DNA from: Cokeromyces recurvatus
Taxonomy: Eukaryota; Mucoromycota; Mucoromycetes; Mucorales; Mucoraceae
Assembly (NCBI RefSeq): GCF_025118155.1
Contig: NW_026251420.1
Coordinates: forward strand, 124,001 to 188,000
DNA length: 64,000 nucleotides
Reading direction: 5' to 3'
In this document: piece by piece, positions 1 through 11,098 of the stretch
Numbering within the stretch: the stretch's first letter is position 1
Layout: every line of letters starts with the position of its first letter
Translations under genes and position numbers: made by a program
The notes under the pieces: generated by a model
What the model saw: only the letters and a program-made list of their open reading frames with translations
Database searches by the model: none
What the model was told of the DNA's origin: nothing

Positions 1-780
1 TTTGTTGTTGTCGATATGTTGTATCCATTGAGCGACGATAGGAGGGTTCTCTTTCAAGCTCAATCACATTATTTTTACCTTCCTGTAATCCTTTCAGCAT
101 CAATTGCATTGAATCAAATGTTTCTAATAATTTAACAATTTCAATATGATTTCGAGCTGCTGCTACATCTACAGGTCTTGAACCATATTTATCACGTACA
201 TTTGTTCTAGCTCCATTTCTTAATAATAAATCGACAATTTTAGTACATCCATTCGCACATGCCACATGTAAAGCCGTTGAACCTGTTGCGCCTGCCACTG
301 CCTGCGATTTATCTGTACTATGTTTCTTTGACCATCTTTTTTTCAATATATAGATATATGGTTGGCCAATTAAAGAAATGTATACAGATTTATAAATATA
401 TTTTGTATATGGTATTTAAACCTCCTACTCTCTCCCCCCCTAAAACCCCACATGTGTATAATCACTATTATTATTATTACCTTTGTGCGTTAACATCAGC
501 ACCTCTATCAATGAGATATTGCACAACTGCAATATGGTTTTCATTAATGCATGCTAATTGTAAAGGCATGTAACCATTAATGACTGAATCAATAGGCGCA
601 CCATGATCAAGTGCAAATTTGACAAGCCCTTAAAATATATGTGTGTATATTTATTTATTACATATTCGTTTCAGTCCAATTTTTTTTTTCATTTTATTAT
701 TTACCAACATTGCCATTCAAAGCAGCACCATGTAAACCAAGTGAATAATCTTTATTTTTTTCTCTTTTTCCTTCGTACAT
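1..780 (-). CDS. Ankyrin-repeat protein (5' part; runs off the window start)
   Basis: Three exons read on the minus strand: 780-705, 628-481 and 317-1, with GT-AG introns 704-629 and 480-318; the frame is kept across both junctions. The start ATG at 780-778 opens MYEGKREKNKDYSLGLHGAA. Ankyrin repeats follow: GLVKFALDHGAPIDSV, then a repeat ending YLIDRGADVNAQ, then STALHVACANGCTKIVDLLL and SRPVDVAAARNHIEIVKLLE. After the repeats comes a charged, Gln-rich stretch that continues past the window edge, so total length and any further domain are unknown. Ankyrin repeats are protein-binding scaffolds; the partner cannot be told from sequence. The repeat assignment is firm, the biological role is not. 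Confidence 0.8.
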
Positions 781-2042
781 AAAACGACTATTATTATTGA
801 AGAAAAAAAAAAGGGAAGGAAGGAAGGAAGAAGAAAAATATTAAATAAATATCACTAGTTTATGTTGAATTTGTATATGAAATAAACTTTTAATAGGGGA
901 ACAAGGGAAAAAAAAAAGAAAAAAAAAAAGTCGAAAAGGAGTATTAAATGAAATTTAAGGAGAAGGTTTTGTTCTTTTGAAAGTGTTATACAGTTATTGT
1001 ACTGCTCTCCTTACCATTATTTATATCAAGGGTAATTGTTTCTTTGTCCAATTTATAATGGATAACATCCTCGTGTTATGTACAACCACTTTAACTTCAG
1101 ACGACCCTTTTTGTTTCTTTCTTTTCTTCTCTTTTATATAAAAGCATTTAAATAAATAGCTATAATGACCTATCATCATACATACACGATCCAATATTTT
1201 TTTTATGAAGAAAAAAAAAACAATCAAGACGATCAATAAGTACATAATATCCATACCATTTTGGATTTTATCCAAGCCAGTTCAATACATGAAAAACAAA
1301 AAGTGATTAAAAAACCTTCTTAAGACACAAGAGGTAAAAGAGAAAGGAAGAGAGAGAGAAAGAGAGAGAGACAGACAGATAGAAAGAAATACACAATCAA
1401 ATTCTGTTAAACAACCAATCAATTAGTTTTTTTTTCTTTAGTATACTGGATAAAGACAATGTTCAAACAATTTCCTAAATACCATTGTTAGACTTATTGG
1501 TCTATTAGCTATACCTAATTCAGTATGAGTGTCTTTTTTTTTTTCTTTTTTGCGAATTGAGATAATTTAGGCTACTCACGATGATGGGCTAACTTGTAAT
1601 ATCATGTTTCGTAATTAAATATCTTAACCTTGAACTTTGTAATGGAGTATGGTATGATTTAAATCATGAGACACAGGCACAAGTAAGAATAAGTTTAATA
1701 TCTATCCTTCTTGTACAAACTATCTGGCTATAGATGCTATTTCCATTCGTGTTGTGCTATATATTGGCATCTTCATGCTATTATCAACAGTATCATGGAT
1801 CTGGTATTCTATTTGATAGAATCATTCTGACAGGTTGAAGGCCGTCTTAGTAGCTAAACAGCACCTAAATAAAGTAATTAAACCAACAAAGTTCCTTTTA
1901 AAATCATAAAGAAAATGTATGGTATCTATTTTTAATAACTCATATATTTTATTTTCATATAATAGCATGTAACTTATATATTTCCTCCTTTCCTTTTTTT
2001 TTTCTTTTTTTTCTCTTTCGTTCCTTTTTCTCTTTTTTAACT
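781..2042. other. Intergenic, no gene seen
   Basis: This AT-rich stretch lies between the ankyrin gene start (780) and the DBP5 stop (2043). It contains purine-rich microsatellites (GAAAGGAAGAGAG-type around 1333-1385) and several A/T runs. Short open frames here are low-complexity and show no domain. It should hold the ankyrin gene promoter next to 780 and the DBP5 3' UTR next to 2042. Confidence 0.6.
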
Positions 2043-3904
2043 TTATAAAATCGATTTCAAGATTTCTGCTACTCTTTCCCAATCTTCTGTAGGAATACGT
2101 CTGATTTTTGTCTTGAAATAATCTTCCATATATGCAATTTCTTCCCAACTCTTTCGATTATATGCAAAGCTAACACTCACACCTGCTCTTCCAAATCGAC
2201 CGGTACGACCAATACGATGTATATAAGCTTCAGGATCAGGTCTTCCTAGATGATCAGAGGGCATGTCATAATTGATAACAAGGGAGACTTGCAGGATATC
2301 GATACCTCGTGATACAACATTGGTAGAGATCAAGACTTTGAATCGACCTCGTCTGAAATCATCCATCACCTGATCTCGGTCAGTGGAGGACATACCACCA
2401 TGTAAACATCTTACAGCATGACCTTGAGCTTCCATACGCATAGCGATCTTATGAGCAGTCTCTCGAAACTTACAAAAGATGATACTTTGACTCACGGTTA
2501 ACAAACTATAGAGATTACAGAGAACCTCATATTTGTGTTCTTCACTTTGACAGTCCATATAGATTTGTGTAATACCATCAATGCTTAATTCTTCTACCTT
2601 TAAAAAGACTTTATTCGCGTTAGGTGCAAATCGATTCGCAAATGTATGTACACGTTCTGGGAATGTAGCAGAGAAGAGGATAAATTGAGTCCTTGGATTT
2701 CTGACCATACGTTTGATACGAATACTTTGATCTCCTAATCCACCCTGTTCTAAAAGATTATCCGCTTCATCTAATACAAATGTTCTCAGCTCATCCAGTT
2801 CAATACCACGACGATTTATCACATCCAAGACAGAGCCAGGTGTCCCAACCACGATCTGCTCATGAATCTGACGAAATTTGACTTTAGAATCTCTTATCAC
2901 AAGACAGGTCGTGACACCCGTAAATTGACCCATCTTTTCAATCACTTCCACCACTTGACGTGCAAGTTCTCGTGTAGGAACAAGACAAATCCCTTGTGTC
3001 TTTTGAAGAGAGAAATCTGTACGTTGTAAAATAGCTAAAATAAAGGCTGCTGTCTTGCCTGTGCCATTTTGTGATTGACCAATCATATTTTGAGGACTAT
3101 AGATGATCCGATAAAATAAAATAAAATAAAATAAAATAAAATAAAAATTAACAAGTCAGTCATGATATACACATATATATATATAATATTCTTGTTGTTG
3201 TTTACGGATCAGTTAATAATAATGATAAAGCTCGCTCTTGAATTTTAGATGGTTTTGCAAAATTCATCGAATAGATTCCTCTTAATAATTTTGGAGTTCT
3301 AATGAGAAGAATAAGGAAAAGAAAGAACAAGAAATGAATGAATGAATGAATGAATAAAACTATTTACAAATTCATATCTTCAAAACTTGTAAGAGAAGAG
3401 TAAAAAGGATTATTTGGATCTATTCTGTCATCATAAAGCTTGACTCTAACTGTTTGTTGACTTTTATACAAATCTATTAAAGAAAAAGAAAGAAAGAAAG
3501 AAAAATAAAGAGTAAAATGAATCTTGATAGCAAGTAAAATCTTTACCTGTTGTAACTAAATTATTATCTTTTTTATCAGGTAGGTTAAAAAAGGAAAAAT
3601 GAGATGAATGACTTCTTTCATATACCTTGAGAAAGAGTAGAGTTGCTATTGTTGTCGGATTTATCTAGCATTAACTGTGCAAGACTGATATCGACTTCAG
3701 TCATTTTATTCATCTCGTTTACTATCAAACACAACGATTACCCAAAGAAGATGGCGATTGTATATCTATTTAAATACATATGCATATTTACCTGTTTGAT
3801 ATTCATGTTGATTCTGCCAATCTAGAAAAAAAAAGAAAAAGAAAAAGGTTCATTATAAAAGGACCTTATATCTATATATGCATTTCTACTTTACAGTTTT
3901 CCAT
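2043..3904 (-). CDS. DBP5: DEAD-box ATP-dependent RNA helicase DBP5/DDX19 (mRNA export)
   Basis: Seven exons: 3904-3895, 3821-3792, 3721-3626, 3567-3547, 3473-3368, 3298-3206 and 3096-2043, giving about 469 residues, close to yeast Dbp5 and human DDX19. The family remodels mRNPs on the cytoplasmic face of the nuclear pore. Visible motifs are the Dbp5-type [15 protein letters not shown] before the helicase core, the Q motif [11 protein letters not shown], Walker [26 protein letters not shown] (LFSATF), [10 protein letters not shown] and [11 protein letters not shown]. The block [19 protein letters not shown] is typical of Dbp5 and separates it from other DEAD-box groups. The first exons are tiny (10, 30 and 21 nt), so the extreme N-terminus is the least certain part; the helicase core is secure. 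A (TAAAA)n tract lies in the last intron. Confidence 0.9.
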
Positions 3905-5459
3905 ATTGTTAAACTAAAGAAATAATAATAATAATAAAAAAAAGATATATTGACAACAATCATCATTTTAGTATGCATATAATAAAATAAACAGTGACTG
4001 TATAATATTTTATGATGCATATCTATTTATTCATCAATAAACATACAATAAGCTAAAAAGTTTATTGTTGTTTCAAAGGTGCTTTTATTTAATATGAATA
4101 TGTTTATATTTATGAAAGTCAAGACTTATTATACAGTCTATAGTGAAATTCATTATATAAAGTCAAGGCTTATTATACAGTCTATAGTGAAATTTATTAT
4201 ATAAAGTTAAGGTATCCAACTTTAAATATTTGATTGCAATTTTAACTTGATCATTTACTATTACAGTTCCAACATCTTCTTTAATACACTTTTTGGAAAT
4301 ATATAGACTTGTTTATAAATATAAGCCCTTTCCCCCCCCCTTTTTTTTTTCTTTTTTCCTTTCCTTTTTAAAAGCTAAATTCATCTTTCATGACCAATTA
4401 TTATAAGGCGACTTTTAACTTGTTGATAGAATTATTTTTCAAGTACAACGTATATCTTTCTGCTGCAACTCATGCCTTATGGACTTATATACATGCTACT
4501 AATTCTATTTTATATCATCTAAACGTGTTACTTTCTTTATTCTTATTATTACTTGGAGGGGAAAAAAAAAGATACTTTTATAATAACGTATTATTGATAC
4601 TTTTGGCATACTTAAATCACTGCTTTTCTAAAGAAAAAAAGAAAGATATAATACCGTATGTACACGTCAACAAAAGTATTTAGATAATATAATACCATTA
4701 TCATGTGTTAATTAAATTAGTATAGTTACACATTTGATTGGTAGATACAATTGTATTACTAATTTGTGAATGAATGGGTGGTGATACAAATAGCAAAAAG
4801 AACCTTAACTGTATTAAGAACCCTTAAATCACAAAAAAAAAAAAAAAAAGAAAATGAATCTATTCACCAATTAAAATTGAATTATACAAGTAAAATAGCT
4901 ATATGTCAAAACCAATTTCCTTTCTTCTTCTCTTTCGTTTCTTTTTATAGCACTTATTTTATTATCATTAAATGGATGCTTTCTATAAAAGGAAATAAAA
5001 AAGGGATCAACCCGCCCTGGTGTATTCTTATTTGTAAGTATAAGCAAGTAAAAATGAAAGAAAGCATCCCTTTTATATATATATATATATATTTCACCTA
5101 CTTTTAGTCATCTGATAAGTATAAGGGTATTATTTACATAAGTGTAGAACAAAGATGATTAAAGTAGAGTAAGCCTAGAATAGAAATAATGCCTAATTTT
5201 TTTTTAAATAAAATAAAAAAAAAACACCGTGGGAAATAAAGATAAATACACAGCATGGAGTATCTTACTCTTTTTGATCAAGATTTCCTATTCAGATATT
5301 ATTTCATTTGTGCAGTGAGTAATACACCAAAAATTAAGTTGACGAAGGTTAAATACAATAAAAAATTGCCTCCTTCTTCTCCTCCTCTTCCTTCCTACCT
5401 CTCTCTTCTCCCGCCTCTTTTTTCTTTTCTTTTCTTTTATTCTTTAAAACTAATCTAAA
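3905..5459. other. Intergenic between divergent DBP5 and nucleoside transporter
   Basis: About 1.55 kb separates the DBP5 start (minus) from the transporter start (plus). It holds a 44-bp tandem duplication (listed separately), poly-A/T tracts and TATATA runs. Two open frames at 4390-4683 and 4766-5107 are low-complexity, lack recognisable domains and are not called. Immediately upstream of 5460 there is a strongly pyrimidine-rich CT tract (5370-5440), a plausible core-promoter element. Confidence 0.55.
4115..4214. repeat. Tandem 44-bp direct repeat, about 2.2 copies
   Basis: Unit 1 at 4115-4158 and unit 2 at 4159-4202 differ at only two visible positions (AAGACTT/AAGGCTT and AATTCATT/AATTTATT). 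A partial third copy (AAAGTTAAGG) begins at 4203. It lies in the divergent intergenic region between DBP5 and the nucleoside transporter. Confidence 0.9.
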
Positions 5460-7524
5460 ATGGATAAAGAAAAAATATCAGATTCAATAAAATATCAAGA
5501 TGAAAGAATGGTTTATGATGAAAAAGAATTAAATTCTGTTTCATCAAGTATAAAACAAGAGTCTATTTTTGATAAAATGAAGGAAGTAGAAGAAGCTGAT
5601 GTGGATCATACAGAAAATGAAATAAAAGAAGAACCGAAAAAGATATCATTATATCAAAGATATCGAAAATATGCCCAGTAAAGAGAAATAGATTTATATA
5701 TGTATATATTTATTTATTCCTATTCACACCTACTTCACTTTTAATATAGTCTTGCTATGTGGCTTATTTTTACTGGCTTTCTATGTGCTGCTTATGCTTT
5801 ACAAATTCCAAAGGGTTATAATCAAGAATTATTGATTTTAGGTCTTATTTATCTTTATTTCTCTTTATTTTTGTTCTTTTGTTATGTACCTACTACTATC
5901 GTCACTAAGCCCTGGAGTTTCTGTCTGTCAAAAATTAGATCATTTATATATAGTAATTTAAGTCCAAAGATAAGAAAGATTGTTTATGGTTGTTTTGTAT
6001 TTGCTGTTATTGTCGTAACTGTCTTTTCCATGCCTGAAAAAGAAGAATCCCCTCGTCTTCGTCGTCTTATCTCTCTCTTTGGTTTACTTGTCTTTATCTT
6101 GGGCACATTTGCTGTGTCTAAAGTAAGTTGGATCTGATAAAGAAGTTGTTGTATATGTATATAGATATAAAGTATCCTAATTTATCTTTTTCTTTCCTTT
6201 CCTTTCCTTTCCTTTCCTTTCCTTTCCTTTCTTTTATCTTTATATAGCATCATAGAAAGGTTCAATGGAATACTGTATCAACAGCCCTTCTTATTCAATT
6301 TTTATTAGCTTTATTCGTATTCAAAACAAGTGCTGGTCATGATATCTTTTCATGGTTGGCTTCTTTTGCTGAAGGATATCTTAGAAAGGCGTGGTATGGT
6401 GCACAATTTGTATTTGGTGATGCTGCTGCAAATTCAGGTGTCTTTGCTATGAATGTCTTCCCTGCTATCATCTTTTTTGCTTCTACTGTACAAATGTTAT
6501 ACTATGTTGGTACCATTCCTTGGCTTTTGAAAAAATTATCCGTTGTTTGTATATCTGTTTTAAATATTTCTGGTGCTGAATCCATTGTAGCCATAGCTTC
6601 AGTAAGTTTATTTTATATAACAACAACAACAAATAATCTGAATAATAATCTGAATTAACATAGCCTTTTCTCGGTCAAAGTGAAAATGCTTTATTAATTG
6701 AACCTTTAATCCCCAAGTTAACAAAATCTGAAATCCATCAAATCTTAACATGTGGTTTTGCTACTATTTCAGGTTCAACTCTATATGGTTACATCGCTAT
6801 GGGTATCTCAGGTCAAGCTTTATTAACATCCTGTATCATGTCAATCCCATGTTCTATCGCTATTTCTAAATTAAGATATCCCGAATCTGAAGAGTCAGAG
6901 GTTGCCCATATTACTGACATTCATGTAGAAGAGGATACAACCAATATCATTCATGCAGCTGGAAAGGGAGCAAGTATTGGTGTTAATATCGTCTTTTTGA
7001 TTATGGCAAATTTGATTTCCATTTTAGCCATCTTATATGCTGTCAATTCATTCTTGACTTGGCTTGGTAATTTTATCACCATTCAAAATTTAACACTTGA
7101 ACTTATTACTGGTTATATTTTTGTTCCTGTAAGTTTACCTTTTTAATAATAATAATAATGAACTGATGACTAAAGTAATATTATTATTTTTTTTTGTTAG
7201 GTTGCTTGGCTTATTGGTGCAGATGATAAGGATTTAGTCCCTGTCGGTAGATTAATGGCTATCAAGACTTGGGCTAATGAATTTGTTGCTTATCAAGAAT
7301 TAACAACTACTTATAAAGGTGTATTGTCACCTCGTTCAGAAGTGGTTGCCATTTATGCTCTTTGTGGTTTCGCTAATCTTGGTTCAGTTGGTATGCAAGT
7401 AGGTATTCTTAATGCACTTGCACCCAATAGAGCTGGTGATATTTCTAGTTTAGCTATTTCTGCACTCATTTGTGGTTTACTTAGTACTTGGTTATCTGCT
7501 TCGATTGCTGGTATGCTTATCTAA
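5460..7524 (+). CDS. Concentrative nucleoside transporter (CNT/SLC28/NupC family)
   Basis: Five exons, 5460-5677, 5750-6122, 6248-6601, 6664-7128 and 7201-7524, give about 577 residues. CNT proteins are plasma-membrane cation-coupled symporters that import nucleosides. An acidic/Lys-rich cytosolic N-terminus of about 70 residues precedes many hydrophobic segments (first at MWLIFTGFLCAAYAL). Family signatures are the gate region GDAAANSGVFAMNVFPAIIF, then GAESIVAIASPFLGQSENAL, the transporter core LTCGFATISGSTLYGYIAMG, and the C-terminal ALCGFANLGSVGMQVGILNA. Length and motif order match eukaryotic CNTs. Intron 2 contains a CTTTC pentanucleotide microsatellite (6192-6232). Whether Na+ or H+ drives it cannot be decided from sequence. 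Confidence 0.93.
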
Positions 7525-7732
7525 TTTCATACTACTTTTAGAATATATATACACACACACACACGCCTATATGTATATACATATCTATTTTTTATTTCTC
7601 TTACATATTATTATTTTTTAATAATTATAATCATAATATATTAACACATAAAAATTTTGAATGATCCTATTACTTTATAATATACATTTTTATTTTATTT
7701 TATTTTATTTTCTGCCTCTTTTGTTGGTTGTT

Positions 7733-8880
7733 TTACATAGGAATAAGGTTACGGGGAACATAAGGTTCTTCAAGGTACTTGACATCTTCTTCACTTAGTA
7801 TCACGTCCAAAGCACCAATGACATCATACAAGTTTTCCTCTTTACCAATACCTACAATAGGTGCAGTACAATAGCTTTTGGTCAACATCCAAGCCAAGGC
7901 CACTTGAGCGGGGCTATGACCCAATCTCTCTGCCAACTTGACTACTCTATCAATAATTGCTTCATTACTCTCACTTGCTCTCCTTGCAAGGAAAAAGGAT
8001 TGAATACCACGATCGCTCTCTAATCGAACAGACTGACGAGATTTTCCTGTTAATAATCCACGTGCAAGAGGAGACCAAGGGATACAAGCGATGCCACTAT
8101 CTAAACAATAAGGGAACATTTCGCGTTCTTCCTCACGATAGAGCAAGTTGTAACAATTTTGCATGCTGACAAATCGAGTCCATCCATGACGCTCTGCAAT
8201 CGTATTTGCCTTTTGGAATTCCCAGGTATAGCAAGAGCTACAACCGATGTATCTGACTTTACCAGAACGAACCAAATCATTCAGAGCCTCCATTGTTTCC
8301 TCAATTGGTGTATGATGATCAAAACGATGAATTTGATATAAATCGATATAGTCTACACCAAGTCTCCTTAATGAAGCATCTACGGCATCAAAGATATGTT
8401 TACGAGAGAGACCATAGTTATTAATAGAGTCACTATCATCATCGAGTGATTTTAAACCTAATGTATTAGTTGAGATATCCTTGCTGACAGCGAAAAAGCA
8501 TTTGGTAGCAATCACGATGCGACCTCTATCCATATCAAATATCTTGATGGCTTTACCAAGAATACGTTCACTTTCACCATTGGAGTATGCATCGGCTGTA
8601 TCAAAGAAATTAATACCAGCTTCATACGCTTTTCCAATAAGTCGAAGCGATTCTTCTTCATCTTTAACCCAAGGTTGCCATTTAGATGAGCCATATGACA
8701 TGCAACCGAGTGCAAAACGGGAAACCTTTTAAATAATGTATAAATAACAGTAATAATAATAATAATAATAATAATACATGTATACATTATCTATATTTCT
8801 ATATAACTTACATACATTCCAGTTTTACCAAATCGCACATATTGCATTTTAGGAACCATTTTTTGGTTAATGTCAGTCAT
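7733..8880 (-). CDS. Aldo-keto reductase, aryl-alcohol dehydrogenase-like (copy 1)
   Basis: Two exons, 8880-8812 and 8725-7733, make about 353 residues. The intron has a clean GTAAGT donor, and the junction restores the classic start FGKTGMY-VSRFALGCMSYG. AKRs reduce carbonyls with NADPH in a TIM barrel. The catalytic tetrad can be placed: Asp and Tyr in NFFDTADAYSNGESER, Lys in IVIATKCF and His in IDLYQIHRFD. The NADPH-binding C-terminal part includes SPAQVALAWMLTK and APIVGIGKEENL. The substrate is unknown. Positions 7761-8675 match copy 2 at 17376-18290 in inverted orientation with no difference that I can see, whereas the first exon, intron and last codons differ. Copy 1 has intact splicing, so it is likely the functional copy. 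Confidence 0.9.
7761..8675 (-). repeat. 915-bp inverted repeat arm 1 (AKR core)
   Basis: Partner of 17376-18290. Protein frames on both strands are the same in the two copies across the whole tract, so silent positions match too. The divergence on either side is abrupt: GGCAACC versus GCGACC at one end and CTTATG versus CTTACG at the other. Confidence 0.85.
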
Positions 8881-8920
8881 GTTTTTTTTTTGTTAATAGA
8901 ATGGAGGGGAGAAAATGTAT

Positions 8921-8992
<72 letters not shown>

Positions 8993-9241
8993 ATATTCAT
9001 ATTTTATGTAGAATTATGATATATTTATAAGCAAATAATTTTGTCTTAAAATTCATAATTTATGCCGTCAATGATTGATAAAATGTATTCATAAATATCA
9101 TATTAAAATAAGAAGACTCGAAATGTCTGTCTTTTTTTTTTTTTTTTTTTTTTTTTTTCCTTTCAATCATGAACAAATGAAAATAAATAAAGCATAGCTT
9201 ATAATAATATAAAACACAGAATTTATTTTATTTTATAGACA
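8881..9241. repeat. AT-rich spacer with 66-bp poly-T (8923-8988) and a second T-run (9132-9158)
   Basis: This short stretch between the AKR start (8880, minus) and the FMP30-like stop (9242) is dominated by an uninterrupted 66-nt T run about 43 bp upstream of the AKR start codon, plus a 27-nt T run. On the AKR sense strand the long run reads as poly-A. No coding signal is seen. It probably acts as the nucleosome-poor promoter of the AKR gene. Confidence 0.7.
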
Positions 9242-10897
9242 TCATTCCAAAACTAGTGTCCGTCCAATCTCTGTCGTAATGAATCTTGATTTCGTAGTAG
9301 TGGTATGAGTGGCTATCGTCTGCCAGATACGATTTAAAGCTATCTTGGGTGCTAAATAGTGTTCATCCGACATCATGAATGTAGCCCAATGGATACCAAC
9401 GGATAAATATGGACTACCTAAATCTAAATGGGCTTTGATAGCATCTTCTGGTCCCATATGAAGGTGTTGCATCAAATGTGTAGGCATAAAACTACCAATT
9501 GGGATTGCAGCCAAGCTAAAAGGTTTGTATAAATTTCCAATGGCTTTAAATAGTTCTGAACAATAACCAGTGTCTCCACTTGGATACGAACAAAAAAAAA
9601 AAAAAAATTAGTGTAAAAAAAAAAATGATGATATATTCTTACCAGAAGAATATTTTATCGTTTTGTGATTTAATAACATAGCTACACCAAAGAGTATTGT
9701 TTTTTTCAAAAGGAGTCCTTGAGCCACTCCAATGCTATAGACAATAGTTTTAGTTTATGAGTGATAATGATAATAAAGAAAGAAAGAAAGATTACCATGG
9801 CTGGAACACAAGCAAACATAATATCGGGTCTGTTTTCATGATACACTTCTTGCCACCAATCCAGTTCAATCACATTGGTCACATTTCGTTTCGTAAACCA
9901 GCTTTTTAATCCGAGCGGAATATACCAAACAGCTGAATTTCCTAGTTTTTTCACTACTGATTCATCTACAAAAAAAGAAAAGGAAAAGTTATTTTTTTAT
10001 TTTATTTTTCCAACTGCAAAATACATAAATACCTAAATGATCAAAATGATCATGAGAGACGATGACAGCATCTATAGTATCTATAAAGTCTTCTAATTGA
10101 CAAGGTATTGGTCTTAGTCTTTTTGGACCGAGATAATGGTTAATAGAACATCGACTAAATACCGGATCTGACAAAATAGTTAATCCATCCAATGTTATCA
10201 AACAAGTAGATTGTCTGTAATACAGGAATTTAGTGGTGAGAGCAAAACAATAACAACAACAACAGAAAAGAAGTATTTATATGTGTATACATGTTTATAT
10301 ATTTATATATTTTACCCGAACCAAGTAAATGTTATTCTATCATTTAAATTTTTAATTTTGTCAAGGTCAGGCTTCATCACGGGTAAAGTCTTTTCTAATT
10401 CTTTTTCATTACGAGGGACGCCATTTCCTTTCCATCTTTTCATCCAAAATAGCATTGTTTTATAAAAGGGAACTTCGATCCATTCATCAAAAGGATTAAC
10501 AAACCTTCTTCCTATCTATGATACAACAAAGGAAATGATGGTTTATATCGACTGCTTTGGGAATATTGATATTTACCTTTAAACTTGCATATCTTTCTTC
10601 TGGAGTCTCTAATGGTTTTCTTTTTAATATATTTCTTTTCCTTAATGTTTCAATATCATCGTTTCTTTTGCTGCCATAAATAAGGTAGTAACAAAATAAA
10701 GAGGATGCAATAGTAGCTATCACAAAGACTGTAGTATAATGATTAGATATTAATTTAACCACTCCGGGATTCGTTCTTGCTCTTTTGATCACTTTTGGCA
10801 TCATGTAAGAAAGAAAGAAAGAAAGAGAAGAGCCTGCAAAGAATCGTTTCTTTGTTGTGCCTGAAATGATTCCTTTCTTTTTTATTATCTCTGTCAT
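9242..10897 (-). CDS. FMP30: NAPE-hydrolysing phospholipase D / FMP30-like metallo-beta-lactamase fold protein
   Basis: Six exons, 10897-10577, 10515-10316, 10214-10033, 9965-9796, 9734-9643 and 9578-9242, keep frame through all junctions and give about 433 residues. NAPE-PLD enzymes cleave N-acylphosphatidylethanolamines; yeast Fmp30 is mitochondrial. The N-terminus has a Lys/Arg-rich region and one hydrophobic segment (TTVFVIATIASSLFCYYLIY), in line with membrane anchoring. The fold signatures are present: NPFDEWIEVPF, the metal-binding VIVSHDHFDHLG (HxHxDH), HWSGSRTPF, CGDTGYCSELF and PIGSFMP, followed by GIHWATF near the end. All expected zinc-ligand motifs are visible, so it should be active. 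Subcellular location is inferred from the yeast relative. Confidence 0.88.
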
Positions 10898-10993
10898 TTA
10901 TATAAGTATTATAAACAAGGGGAAAAAAAAAGAGTATATTGATAAATGACTCTTTTAAATAAGAATTGTCTATTTATTTGTTTGTTTATTTGT

Positions 10994-11098
10994 TTATTTA
11001 TTTGAAACTACGGCTTTGGCAACAGAAATAGGAGAAGGACTAGAATGAAACAAGTCTACATATATTTGTTGCCATAAATGTACACAAGAAAAAAAAAA
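10994..11098 (-). pseudogene. Relic of RecA lobe 2 downstream of the DDX59-like stop codon
   Basis: The frame of the DDX59-like gene stays open for 34 codons after its TAG, ending at TAA 10996-10994. It reads LWQQIYVDLFHSSPSPIS and then VAKAVVSNK. This resembles the first strand and helix of RecA lobe 2 (VFVD..ADLL..GISVA..H.DK) of DDX59. No splice sites could remove the stop. I interpret it as the eroded remainder of the missing C-terminal lobe. Confidence 0.45.

Noticed and set aside
4390..5107. Two plus-strand open frames of about 100 residues
   Set aside because: They have low-complexity, Phe/Tyr/Lys/Ile-rich composition typical of chance frames in AT-rich DNA, with no motifs.
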